Of a stretch of 41,465 nucleotides of DNA, positions 10,001 to 17,242 are shown one piece after another (within the stretch, counting starts at the first letter, position 1; each line of letters starts with the position of its first letter). The DNA is from Oscillospiraceae bacterium. Lineage in GTDB: Bacteria; Bacillota; Clostridia; Oscillospirales; JAAYXM01. The DNA is taken from positions 1 through 41,465 of the forward strand of contig SVLF01000021.1 in the NCBI GenBank assembly GCA_015068085.1. Reading direction: 5' to 3'. The position numbers and the translations under genes are program-made. Below the pieces are notes generated by a model, which ran no database searches, was not told the DNA's origin, and saw nothing but the letters and a program-made list of their open reading frames with translations.

Positions 10001-11447
10001 GAATATATACAAATATGTTTGCGACGGAGATATAATCGGTGAGAACACGGAAAAAACGGTTTCAATAAAGGGTAGGGTTTCAGGCTTCACCGAGGACCTT
10101 GCGTTTGAAAATGAAATACGTGTGAAGCCGTCAGCACCGGTTGATGAAGAAATCTTACCGGAGCTTGCAAACAGGTATGTATTTATTGAGAACAACGGCC
10201 AGAGAAACGGTTCGTATAAGATTGAGAGCGCAAAGCTTGATTCAGAAACGGGTGAGCTTGTGCTTGACATCGGAACGGCAACGCTTATTCGAAAGTATAA
10301 AAAAGCAGATAATCTTAACGGCGGATTTGTCTATAACATCGACCGCCGCAACGAATGCGTGATACCGTTAAGCTTCGAGGATGCAAGCCTTCCGACATTT
10401 GGAACGTATACGGATGGAACGGTATCGGCAGGCTCGCGCTATGAACAGGTGATAACGGCGCAGGATTCAAACGGCAATAAAGCGACGATTACCGGCGAGG
10501 ATTTGCCGCGAGGTGCCGGCTTTAACAGCGAAACCGACACATTCATCTGGAAACCGGATTCCTCGCAGGTGGGAGAAAACCACGTTTCCCTTACGGCAAC
10601 AGACGAATACGGAAGAAAAGCGACAATCCACTTTGTCGTAACTGTCTATGGTTCAACAACCGGCGGTTCATTCTCCGATAAAACGGAGACTCCGTCAACC
10701 GGAACTACCGACACTCCCGCCGGAAGCGGTGGTGGAGGAGGCGGTGGCGGTGGTGCCGCACCGACCGACAAGCCGGAGGATAAGACGCAGACTAACGAAT
10801 CTGATACAAGCGGTGAAAGCGGAGAAAACGAAGAGAATGAAGGAAACACTGATAACACGGGCACGGAAAACACGTCTCTCCGCTTCACCGATCTTGGCAA
10901 TCACGATTGGGCAACTGATGCTATCAACACCCTCGCTGATAGCGGAGTTATTAAGGGTACATCCGCAACCACATTCGCACCGGCAAACAATATAACTCGC
11001 GCAGATTTTGCAAGCCTTCTTGTCCGTGCATTTAACCTTTCGAGCGATAATACGGAAAATTTCGCAGATGTGTCTGCAAGTGACTACTTCGCATCCGAGC
11101 TTGCAATAGCACGCAACACCGGCATTATCAGCGGTATCGGTGATAACAAGTTCGCCCCGCGTAATACCATCACCCGCCAGGATATGATGGTTATAGTGTA
11201 CCGCGCACTCGAAGCCTCCCTTGCCCTAAAGGGAGGGGGACCGTCGAATGACGGTGGAGGGATTCTTTCTGCAGAATCCTACCCCGACTTCACCGCCGTC
11301 GCTCCTTACGCAAAAGAAGCTGTCTCTGTCCTGATTTCCGCAGGTCTTGTCAACGGCAAGAACGGACGCATCGCTCCGAGTGATTACACCACCCGCGCAG
11401 AAGTGGCAGTGCTCATAAAGAGAATTTTGGATTATACGAAAAAATGA
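4059..11447 (+). CDS. Giant SLH-anchored heparinase II/III-like surface protein with Big_2 and sugar-binding-like modules
   Basis: 2462 residues from ATG 4059 (AAAGGAG just upstream). Signal peptide about 1-25, cleavage after ATSA. In order: a beta-rich module (about 26-220), three Big_2-like domains (about 230-527), a CBM-like segment (527-707), three more Big_2-like domains (to about 1000), then a heparinase II/III-like region (about 1005-2090) with a CxxC..CxxC pair (C1074, C1077, C1103, C1106), the SHAHRD motif (H1607, H1609), D1627 and H1650 (SHNT). A putative-Ig domain (about 2105-2210), a poly-Gly linker (about 2222) and three SLH domains (2275 to the end; TRAD, TRQD, TRAE) follow. SLH domains bind secondary wall polymers, so the protein is displayed on the wall. 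The toroid segment SGNFGYPQ has Pro1371 where the paralogue has His. A palindromic DNA element interrupts the SLH2-SLH3 junction. Uronate-polymer lyase activity is plausible but unproven. Confidence 0.85.
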   Translation: MKRTKKLTAMILALVMVISFIPATSADVGDVLTFRYDASNADITKYNAKNLFWPLDSTSKTDEKTTAYLDDSSTHSLTYTKVNQIKYTTGSDIYYMYELKPGGTNKSWPATYSGGVFFNVKVPKLTYKIKQVSYNYPLYSGDVAIYVEGQYAGTQYNTEYDAAAASSDCSRVTTKLNTLTINSGEKDFVKIEFRPLKLYYNGARSARIYPLETVFEEVAECTLSDMTYDIGTATVLLGESTDISASALMSDGTLHHFADYDATGKADTYDSIEITQLDGTDFVELSEVQTKSDKITAKITAKAKGTADIKILAKIGNETKEKIVTITATEPPKLVSVALSADKESIPEGRQAKLTHTLTRDDGKEYIGTFDAVYKATDIEGTDVISVAQDGTITAKNEGKARVTIKVTATDGTGVEVEGDVEITVTPRPKLSDIKLQTSKDAYVIGEKGNCSIVGTMDDGIAATADEMKSYTFTYENDDESVISLNIETGEFSAIGEGTAEITASTVNENGRTLTSRKVVEVKAEAEPITIDFSQTATVNNPIDGKTHWEATSTPGYEIVTDESSLSSWRKFTTWPDGIDRLHIATSATGGFWPESDVSGKKVTIAVDFPVAGWYSAYLTGGQTYAGGQFSVFGNGSYLGDYNFYYPTQDAAKDGKAGPEKRLNTAYYEAGKNKITFCVRGTNYATPYLLLQSLSFVPESKEPVASYIESTPEVPRALVVGEKYNLEAVVKMTDGSDYNIGVNADGTDDTANYLTVASDNTDVIEVSEVKGYEPGASGKVTYKITAKNTGSANLTLSAKVRGVPVEKVVPIEVTNEDIGSTEITGVPDEMYIGQRVTLGAKNVLSGGRVLDDGIAENVYSSEDPEIAYVEGDTLVAKSSGKVEITVATTFLGKTVYGTKKVKVSDEVIKDINITAGGSEHIRLTDDPNDTVPLYITATTNKGREVDLTDVEVAYTAHNPERADIDENGTIYPKAEGEAEFSVSFEFNNSKWSAKKTLTVARGKARFTLYTEEEREAARENKDKYDWAEKIVEKTTTKADAYVDQLDKLYDMIPSEGIPRGYVISVKGDPEAYICKYCGVDLRKDYGNYSYRIDALTRPWKIQCPDCKRLFPSNDFASLYKLGLNEYGEYSAERAREKNQELIDSGFFANHTSPAVRKYGYLGNELYPEVGTDPECPVKLNPGEDPLGWGADDGLGYVTGKMINETPERYNFIAYYLHWGLFRSAPGGFSVGQVYIAIRETALAYVYTGDKKYGRVAAVLLDRLADFYPGYDLSLYGKNIQNSDGGTMKGKTIGRIWETGALGTYIQSYDAVFDMYDDPEVLAYIGNKAENIKMRHAKNTPSQIRTNIEDGLIREGLEAIRRNQVSGNFGYPQVPNAYGAVVLDSMPETKYWLDYLMAPGFTNKGDYSPGGGILDQLVNQVDHDGEGNEASDYNTDWMVTLLGIQDALDDYDPDAFANASLYNNPKFVRMFYPYVPMVMASYTPEIGDSQSTAERSFWLETENAIKGYRKLSDERTKKALAQYIYMRNGNTTDGLNEGIFVKNPEGIQDEIKKIIEEHGTLNPPAEMLTGFGFAALRDGVEFSGVTNPTQFDNRHGFWMYFGSNGASHAHRDSLNLGMDAFGLNFMPDLGYPEETQKQPNRLQWIRNTLSHNTVVVDGDEQEGSDVRGKSLHFDDSEMVQLMDVDAKSVYSQTDIYRRSVVMVKIDDNNFYGVDFFRIKGGNDHLYSLHALSDEICDTEGLSLVPQKDENGNYKGTYAGIDAKYIKNEKTGKVRAYTENAVLAENEVVLEAEFGPDPNSPDAWEYDTIFPRGYTWLKNVDRDNAQSEQFAVDFKIKDFKKALGGKAGDLHLRATMLSVGEGTTVSTADGYPPQKAENKAIPSLRYLLVNRTGENLDTMFTTVLEPYRDTRTLGGAQELTLSIKEGTETARDTHRAVKVTHKDGTVDYVFYATSNEVTYTVEDNGQTIDFRGFVGVYRVKNGVNIYKYVCDGDIIGENTEKTVSIKGRVSGFTEDLAFENEIRVKPSAPVDEEILPELANRYVFIENNGQRNGSYKIESAKLDSETGELVLDIGTATLIRKYKKADNLNGGFVYNIDRRNECVIPLSFEDASLPTFGTYTDGTVSAGSRYEQVITAQDSNGNKATITGEDLPRGAGFNSETDTFIWKPDSSQVGENHVSLTATDEYGRKATIHFVVTVYGSTTGGSFSDKTETPSTGTTDTPAGSGGGGGGGGGAAPTDKPEDKTQTNESDTSGESGENEENEGNTDNTGTENTSLRFTDLGNHDWATDAINTLADSGVIKGTSATTFAPANNITRADFASLLVRAFNLSSDNTENFADVSASDYFASELAIARNTGIISGIGDNKFAPRNTITRQDMMVIVYRALEASLALKGGGPSNDGGGILSAESYPDFTAVAPYAKEAVSVLISAGLVNGKNGRIAPSDYTTRAEVAVLIKRILDYTKK
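11215..11278. repeat. Palindromic element inserted in frame between SLH2 and SLH3 of the first giant
   Basis: Three consecutive hairpins inside the coding sequence: CCTCCCTT/AAGGGAGG (11215-11236), ACCGTC-GAAT-GACGGT (11240-11255) and GATTCT/AGAATC (11261-11278). It encodes a Gly-rich segment (KGGGPSNDGGG) that no SLH domain needs. The middle stem recurs with a compensatory change in the second giant at 40848-40863, read in another frame, so the conserved unit is DNA or RNA rather than protein. Confidence 0.75.
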
Positions 11448-11473
11448 ATTTAGCGGCAAAAGCGTGGAAGGTT

Positions 11474-11503
11474 TCAAAGGGAACTGAGCAAAGTTCCCTT
11501 TGA
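11474..11503. repeat. Perfect 12-bp inverted repeat between two secreted-protein genes
   Basis: TCAAAGGGAACT and its exact complement flank a 6-base loop. No T-run follows on either strand, so it is not a canonical terminator. It could be a dispersed intergenic palindrome, an mRNA processing site or a stabiliser between the SLH giant and the 835-aa protein. Confidence 0.65.
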
Positions 11504-11587
11504 GAAAGCCCCGCCCGGCAGGGTGAAATGATACGGTTAACACACTTATGTGTTGATATAAAAAATCAAAAAACTGGAGGAAAAATC

Positions 11588-14095
11588 ATGAAAAGAATTA
11601 TTTCAAAAAGATTCATTTCCCTGGCACTGGCAATTATTATGGTTGCCGCTCTTATCCCCAGCACAGCCTTCGCAGCAGTAGGTGAGCTTGCAAATTATAA
11701 TTATGTGTTCAGTACTGCTACGCATGGAATTGACGAACGAAATAGCAAATTGACATCCGGGAATCATGGTATTGACAAGATGGTATCCGGAAGCGAATCC
11801 TCGCCGTGGGGATTTGTTAATGTGTATGGCTTTGGAATTTCCACATTGTGGAAAGATTACTTAAGCTTGGCGATAGGAGATGCGGATAACGCAGGAGTTG
11901 CATTTGCTCCGGGGGCAAGCACCGAGGAGGTACATGGGAAGCGTACAGCGCTTGCATTTGAGATTTCCGCTTCGGAAGGAACTTACGATGCGAAGCTTTC
12001 GGTAAACCCGCAGACAACATCAACAGAGCTTGAGGTATACCTTGTTCCAAAAAGCAAATATGAATTTCCGGTGTATGACGGGACTAATTCGGAAACTTTC
12101 TATAGTAACGTAGAGGCTATGAGCGCAAACTACCGTATAGGTAAGGTTGATTTGTACGGAGAAAATGCAGAGAACACAGATCTTTATATCGGACGCGTAA
12201 AGCTTACTGAAGAGGATTATTATCTCGTTCTTGTCCCGAGCGGAGTAGATGAAAGAGCTGTAAGAGACGATCAAAACAGATGGATAATGCAGCCCACCGG
12301 CTTTAAGCTTGATGGTGTTGCTGAGAATACAGCTGTAGAGCAGGATATAAGTGCTGCAATTTCAACAGCAAAGCAGAGTGTTAATAAAAATTCGTATTCT
12401 AAAAAGTTCAATATTGCAGTCAAAGAAAATGTTTTGACTGTAGATGACGCTTGTATTTATTTTTATGGAAATACTGCTGATAAAATTCCACTTGTTGTAA
12501 TGGAATTTGATGTAAACAAAGCCGGTAAATACAACATACAATTAAAAACCAATGCGGATGGTGTTTCTATCAAAAATTTTGCTGCAGCACCTCTTGTAAG
12601 TTATGCAAAGTATGATGAAAACTTTGCTACAATGATGACAAATGCACAGACTGAAATAGGAAAGACTACTGAAATATATACCGGTGATTCAATGTCTAAG
12701 TTCAAAGAGCTCGAGGGATATACTGAAATTGGATATTTTGATTTTTCGGAGATTTCGGCAGCCGAGACGTATTACAATGTGGAACCGAATGGCGCAAGCA
12801 ACTCAGAAAATGGAGTATTAGAATTTGAAGAAAATGGAAAATACTTCATTGCATTCTCTTTGGATCTCGGATCTATTAAACTTTCAGGGGGGACAGTTAG
12901 TGAGACTGCATACGGAGGTGGTACGGCTAGTGGAAACGAAGAAGTAACATCGTATGAAACTAATATGAAAGCATATGCATATCAAGCGTTCATCATCTCG
13001 GGTATAAACCTTGTTCCAGTTGCTGACGAGTATGCAGACGCATACAAAGCCGACCGCAAGCTTTACGACGAACTTACAAGCGTTACTGCAGACAATAATG
13101 AACCGAACACACTTGCCGGATATTCATCGACCGCGACCGTTACCGTTGTTGCACAAGATATCGCAACGGGTGAGAGTGTAGCAACTGACGTTGTAAACGA
13201 AAACGTAGGTGTAAACACAGAATATATGCCGAGCGCACCGTCTGTCGGTGATGATTATGAGTTCATGTACTGGGCGATTGGACTCGGCGCAAACCGAAAG
13301 ATTGTGTCTTTCGACAAAGATGAATATTCCTTTGAGGTAGCACCGGGAAGAAATCTGGTCTACGCAGTATACAGAAAGACAAACAACGAGACGAAATATG
13401 CATTCTTCTTTGACGGAAGCAAAACCGTTATGGGAAAGAAAGAAATTTCCGACGGCAGTGTAACGTTGCCGGCACTTCCCGGTGCAATGCCTGCCTTTGG
13501 CAATCCGACAGGCTGGAAGTACACCGCCGAAGAAAATGAGACAGCATTGTCGGTAGGTACCGCGGTAGAAAATCTTACCGATGATACCTTCTTCGTTGCA
13601 GATTATAACGGTAAGAAAACGGTCACGGTAACGATAGACGGAAAAGAGTATGATTTCACTTACGGGGAAGATGTAAAGCTTGGCGATTATGCCTCAGTCC
13701 GCGAGAATAAAAGCGGTGAAAACGTATTCAACTATTGGAAGAAGGGCGATGAGATCATCTCCTTTAAGCCGAATTACACCTTTAAGGCATATGAGGATTG
13801 CACTCTTACTTCAACCTATGCAAAGTATGAGCCGATTAATAAGACAGTAAGACGCATTTTGTTGTCGACTGATGCAACGACCGGAATAACCTTTGCGGAG
13901 TTTATCGGTCTTGACAACGCAATTGAGAAGGGCATCCTTTTCTGTGATGAAGACGCGAAAACCTATACGGATGCAAGAGCAAAGGCGGTTATGCAGACGG
14001 ATGCAAATGTTTTCTCGGTAGTTAACGAAACCGGAAAAACAGCTGTTGGTTATGCTATCCTTAGTGACGGGAAAATAGTTTATTCAGACAGATAA
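11588..14095 (+). CDS. Secreted multidomain protein without SLH, shares C-terminal module with the 909-aa protein
   Basis: 835 residues from ATG 11588, supported by CTGGAGG eight bases upstream. A signal peptide ends near PSTAFA (about residue 29). The N-terminal half holds two beta-rich sections with the AGxY-type pattern seen in the sugar-binding-like modules of the other surface proteins (for example VNKAGKYNIQLK). Residues about 510-750 look like InlB/Flg_new-type beta repeats (YWAIG..., YWKKGDEII..., YTFKAYEDCTLTSTY). The last about 80 residues (VRRILLS to IVYSDR) resemble the C-terminus of the 909-aa protein at 30964. No catalytic motif, SLH domain, LPXTG or membrane anchor is visible, so it may be released or retained by an unknown mode. 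It ends at a strong terminator, closing the operon. Function unknown. Confidence 0.75.
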   Translation: MKRIISKRFISLALAIIMVAALIPSTAFAAVGELANYNYVFSTATHGIDERNSKLTSGNHGIDKMVSGSESSPWGFVNVYGFGISTLWKDYLSLAIGDADNAGVAFAPGASTEEVHGKRTALAFEISASEGTYDAKLSVNPQTTSTELEVYLVPKSKYEFPVYDGTNSETFYSNVEAMSANYRIGKVDLYGENAENTDLYIGRVKLTEEDYYLVLVPSGVDERAVRDDQNRWIMQPTGFKLDGVAENTAVEQDISAAISTAKQSVNKNSYSKKFNIAVKENVLTVDDACIYFYGNTADKIPLVVMEFDVNKAGKYNIQLKTNADGVSIKNFAAAPLVSYAKYDENFATMMTNAQTEIGKTTEIYTGDSMSKFKELEGYTEIGYFDFSEISAAETYYNVEPNGASNSENGVLEFEENGKYFIAFSLDLGSIKLSGGTVSETAYGGGTASGNEEVTSYETNMKAYAYQAFIISGINLVPVADEYADAYKADRKLYDELTSVTADNNEPNTLAGYSSTATVTVVAQDIATGESVATDVVNENVGVNTEYMPSAPSVGDDYEFMYWAIGLGANRKIVSFDKDEYSFEVAPGRNLVYAVYRKTNNETKYAFFFDGSKTVMGKKEISDGSVTLPALPGAMPAFGNPTGWKYTAEENETALSVGTAVENLTDDTFFVADYNGKKTVTVTIDGKEYDFTYGEDVKLGDYASVRENKSGENVFNYWKKGDEIISFKPNYTFKAYEDCTLTSTYAKYEPINKTVRRILLSTDATTGITFAEFIGLDNAIEKGILFCDEDAKTYTDARAKAVMQTDANVFSVVNETGKTAVGYAILSDGKIVYSDR

Positions 14096-14114
14096 CAGAC
14101 TAAAGAACAAAGCA

Positions 14115-14144
14115 AAAAAATCCGGAATTATTTCCGGATTTTTT
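14115..14144 (+). terminator. Rho-independent terminator closing the first operon
   Basis: Stem AATCCGGAA/TTCCGGATT with a 4-base loop, preceded by an A-run and followed by TTTT, 20 bases after the stop of the 835-aa protein. The flanking A and T runs make it potentially bidirectional. Confidence 0.85.
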
Positions 14145-14188
14145 GCACCGATACATTATTTAAGGAATACTTACGGAGGAACCGATAT

Positions 14189-15967
14189 ATGGATTTGAAA
14201 AAGCTTGTTTTTGATATTGTGAATTGCAGCTGGCAGGGGAATATCAAAGAAATTTCATGCAATGGGTTATATGTAAAATACAACGGAGAAGAAGCGGTCA
14301 TCGGCGGCAGCACCGTTCCTGCAAAGGTGCGCGCATATATGCTTCTTGCAAAAGGAATTTCGGAGGGGAAGACGGAATTTGAAGTTACGCAGAGCGCGTC
14401 CTTTGATGAATGCGGAGTAATGCTTGACGTATCCTTCGGCTGCCCCTTGAAGGTTTCTTCAATCAAAAAATATCTCGAATATATGGCGGCTTTTGGGATG
14501 AATCTTCTTATGCTTTATACCGAGGATATGTATGAGGTTGAGGGATATCCTCATTTCGGCTATATGCGCGGAAGATATTCTGTTTCGGAGCTTCGCGAAG
14601 TTGATGATTATGCAGCTTCTCTTGGAATTGAGGTTGTTCCGTGTATGCAGACGTTCGGGCATCTCGGTAAATTTCTCCGATACTCCGCCCATGCAAATAT
14701 AGCAGAAAATGTCACTGTTCTTCTCCCCGGAGAGGAAGAGACCTACAAATTTATCGAAGCATGCATTAAAACGTGCAGACAAGCTTTCAGATCAAAGCGT
14801 ATACATATCGGTTGTGACGAGACCCGCGGATTGGGGCTGGGAAAGACCTTTGCGCGCAGTGGCTCATGCGACCGCGCCGGGATTTTTAAAATCTTCAACG
14901 AGCATGTTGCGCAGGTCACAGAAATATGCAAAAAATATGATTTCCACCCCATGATGTGGAGTGATATGTATTTTTCTATCGCCGCTCCGGGTAAAGGAAC
15001 ATATGATACGGAGATTGAGGTTCCGCAGTATGCGATAGACTCAATGCCTGATGCGGATATGGTTTTCTGGGATTACTACCACGAAGATAACGATTTTTAC
15101 CGAATCAACATTGAAGCGCATAAGAAATTTAACCGCAAGTGCATCTTTGCAGGCGGAATATGGACGTGGAACGGCTTTGTCCCGAATTTCCGTTACACCT
15201 ATGATACCGTAAAGCCTGCCCTTGAGGAATGTCTCCGCGGCGGAGTAAAATCCGTTTTTGGAACTGCATGGGCATACTCTGATATAAATCATATGCAAGC
15301 TCTTTTCTGCCTTGCAATGTATTCGGAATACTGCTGGCGCGGGCTTGACTGCACGCGGGATGATATCAATTCTGTCGGAGAATTTGTAAGCAAAACTTCT
15401 TTTGAGCTTACAGAAGCTATAAGCGACTTTTTCTGCGGACTTGTGGGCGATTTCAACATCGGAAAGCTTGTTCTTTTCAGCGATCCGCTTATAAATCTTC
15501 TTTGCTATGATTATGATTTGCCGGCATATGAAAAGTGCTTTGCTCATTCTCTTGAAATTTTTGAGAAATATCCAAACGCCCCATACATTGATTATTACAA
15601 AGCTCTTTTCCGAGCTGCGCTTTCTAAAGTCCGGTTGCAGCAAACCCTGCGTGATAACTACAAGGCAGGAAACAGGGCGTGGCTTTCGGATTTTGCGGAC
15701 GTGACGGTGCCGGGAATGGTAAGTGAATTTAAAGCGCTTTCCGTGCTTTTCGATGAGCTTTGGCACAACGATCAGAAGACCTTCGGCTTTGAAAAAACCG
15801 CAAACGATTTTGCCGCAGCCATTGCAAGAATCGAATATGCCGGCAGGCAGGGGAAGCGCTATATTAACGGTGAAATATCCGAAATAGAAGAGCTTGAGCA
15901 AGAACCGCTCCGTGGTGAAAAACAACAGTTTTTGCCGGTTGAACGAGTTATGAATACTCTTGCATAA
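14189..15967 (+). CDS. GH20-like beta-N-acetylhexosaminidase (HexD-like)
   Basis: 592 residues from ATG 14189, with ACGGAGG nine bases upstream. The GH20 hallmark is clear: IHIGCDE with the catalytic Asp210-Glu211 pair on strand 4 (substrate-assisted catalysis through the 2-acetamido group). An earlier strand motif (MLYTEDMYE, then VVPCMQTFGHL) fits the GH20 barrel, and WSDMY and WTWNG supply later aromatic pocket residues. The layout is closest to hexosaminidase-D-type GH20 proteins. No signal peptide, so probably cytoplasmic and acting on short oligosaccharides to release GlcNAc or GalNAc. The NamZ-like gene follows after 32 bases and is probably co-transcribed. A second GH20-like gene starts at 41068. 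Exact substrate inferred only from the family. Confidence 0.85.
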   Translation: MDLKKLVFDIVNCSWQGNIKEISCNGLYVKYNGEEAVIGGSTVPAKVRAYMLLAKGISEGKTEFEVTQSASFDECGVMLDVSFGCPLKVSSIKKYLEYMAAFGMNLLMLYTEDMYEVEGYPHFGYMRGRYSVSELREVDDYAASLGIEVVPCMQTFGHLGKFLRYSAHANIAENVTVLLPGEEETYKFIEACIKTCRQAFRSKRIHIGCDETRGLGLGKTFARSGSCDRAGIFKIFNEHVAQVTEICKKYDFHPMMWSDMYFSIAAPGKGTYDTEIEVPQYAIDSMPDADMVFWDYYHEDNDFYRINIEAHKKFNRKCIFAGGIWTWNGFVPNFRYTYDTVKPALEECLRGGVKSVFGTAWAYSDINHMQALFCLAMYSEYCWRGLDCTRDDINSVGEFVSKTSFELTEAISDFFCGLVGDFNIGKLVLFSDPLINLLCYDYDLPAYEKCFAHSLEIFEKYPNAPYIDYYKALFRAALSKVRLQQTLRDNYKAGNRAWLSDFADVTVPGMVSEFKALSVLFDELWHNDQKTFGFEKTANDFAAAIARIEYAGRQGKRYINGEISEIEELEQEPLRGEKQQFLPVERVMNTLA

Positions 15968-15979
15968 ATGTTATAATTG
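15966..15979 (+). promoter_or_regulatory. Possible internal extended -10 promoter before the NamZ-like gene
   Basis: AAATGTTATAATTG contains TGTTATAAT and overlaps the stop of the GH20-like gene. The same 14 bases occur at 765-778 upstream of the first GH39 gene. No -35 is evident. It may add expression of the downstream gene or be a chance match. Confidence 0.35.
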
Positions 15980-15999
15980 ATTAAGGAAAGGTAGAAAAA

Positions 16000-17178
16000 A
16001 TGAACAAGTGGAAAAAAGGTGCAGTTACGCTTGCGTGTGACGAGCTGTATGAACGCATAAAAGGCAAAAAAATAGGACTTATGGTGAACACCACAGCAAT
16101 AGACAATGAAGGAAATCTTCTCATTGATGCAATAGTGGACAGGGGCGTTGCACAGGTTGAGTTTTTCTTTGGTATGGAACACGGCGTTCGAGGTAATCTC
16201 TATGCAGGTGGCGGTGATTCTGATCCGGTTGATGCGAAAACAGGCGTAAAGATAGTAAGCCTTTATAAATATCCGCGTCTTCAGCCACCGGTCGAGTGGG
16301 TGGAAAAGGTTGATGCAATTGTGTTCTGTGCGCAGGATGTAGGTGTGCGCCACTGGACATACACTCCTTGGATGATGCTGCTTATCGAGACTTGCGCAAA
16401 AACGGGGTGTGAGGTGATTATCCTTGACCGTCCGAATCCTATCCGTGGTGACATAATTGAGGGCGCACCGGCAGAGGAAAAGTATGTGGGTAAGCATCTT
16501 CTTTCCGGATTTGCGTATCCGCTCCGCCATGGAATGACGATAGGTGAGCTTGCGCTTATGTATAATGATGTTAAAAATGTCGGCGCGAAGGTTACTGTTC
16601 TCAAAATGCAGGGGTGGAAGCGTGATATGTGGTATGACGAAACCGGGCTTGTGTGGGTTCCGGGAAGCCCGAATATGCCTGATACAGATTCTCCGCTTTT
16701 CTTTGCAGCAACGGGACTTTTGCAGTCGTCAAACTTTTCGCTCGGAATTGGAACGACAACACCGTTTGAATTTGTAGGTGATCCGAGTTTTGACGGAGAA
16801 GCACTGGCACGCGAACTTAATTCGAGAGATATTCCGGGAATTTATTTCATTCAGAAATACTATATGGCGATGACCTATCTGAAACCGCAGGAGGGAAATG
16901 GGCGTGAGCTTGTGCTGTGTAACGGCGTGTATATGGTTATAAACGACCGTGACGCATGGAGACCGGTCCAAACTCAGCTTCATATTATAGATGCGCTTGC
17001 AAAGCTTTTTCCGGATAAGGTGAATTTTGAGTATGAGCATCATGCACGTGGGCGAATGTGCACGGATGCAATCTGTGATGCGCTTAAAGCTGGAAAAAGC
17101 GTTCTTCCGATCGCGGAAGAATGGAAGCAGGGCGCCGAAGAGTTTAAAAAAGCAAGAGAAAAGTATTTGTTATATTAA
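16000..17178 (+). CDS. DUF1343 / GH171 NamZ-like exo-beta-N-acetylmuramidase family protein
   Basis: 392 residues from ATG 16000 with AGGAAAGG nine bases upstream. Family motifs of DUF1343 (reclassified GH171 after Bacillus subtilis NamZ) are all present: GMEHGVRG around Glu60-His61, AQDVGVRHWTY, LDRPNPIRGD, LRHGMTIGEL, WVPGSPNMPDT and GIGTTTPFEF. NamZ removes non-reducing terminal N-acetylmuramic acid from peptidoglycan fragments. This protein has no signal peptide, unlike secreted NamZ, so a cytoplasmic role on imported glycan is likely. Pairing with a GH20-like hexosaminidase suggests sequential exo-cleavage of amino-sugar chains, either wall turnover or a host or plant glycan. Specificity for MurNAc is not proven, as GH171 is little characterised. 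Confidence 0.85.
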   Translation: MNKWKKGAVTLACDELYERIKGKKIGLMVNTTAIDNEGNLLIDAIVDRGVAQVEFFFGMEHGVRGNLYAGGGDSDPVDAKTGVKIVSLYKYPRLQPPVEWVEKVDAIVFCAQDVGVRHWTYTPWMMLLIETCAKTGCEVIILDRPNPIRGDIIEGAPAEEKYVGKHLLSGFAYPLRHGMTIGELALMYNDVKNVGAKVTVLKMQGWKRDMWYDETGLVWVPGSPNMPDTDSPLFFAATGLLQSSNFSLGIGTTTPFEFVGDPSFDGEALARELNSRDIPGIYFIQKYYMAMTYLKPQEGNGRELVLCNGVYMVINDRDAWRPVQTQLHIIDALAKLFPDKVNFEYEHHARGRMCTDAICDALKAGKSVLPIAEEWKQGAEEFKKAREKYLLY

Positions 17179-17184
17179 TTAAAT

Positions 17185-17226
17185 AAAAAACGTTACCGCC
17201 TCGCGGATATTCCCGTCAGGCGGTAA
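17185..17226 (-). terminator. Terminator of the uronate/GH39 operon, between convergent genes
   Basis: TTACCGCCT (17193-17201) pairs with AGGCGGTAA (17218-17226). Read on the minus strand the stem is followed by CGTTTTTTATT, a good U-tract. It separates the convergent NamZ-like and GH39 genes. Confidence 0.8.
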
Positions 17227-17242
17227 AATAATGTGTGCTTTT

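Noticed and set aside
10722-10757. GGT/GGC/GGA tract considered as a CRISPR or satellite repeat
   Set aside because: It is a poly-Gly protein linker with degenerate codon use, repeated in the paralogue at 40265-40311; no spacers.
10646-10904. Open frames opposite the Gly-rich linker and SLH region of the first giant
   Set aside because: They are mirror images of the low-complexity GGN repeats and lack ribosome sites; the plus-strand SLH protein explains the sequence.
14500-15925. Minus-strand open frames opposite the GH20-like gene, one of 294 residues
   Set aside because: No start signal and no recognisable motif; the plus-strand frame carries the GH20 catalytic pair.
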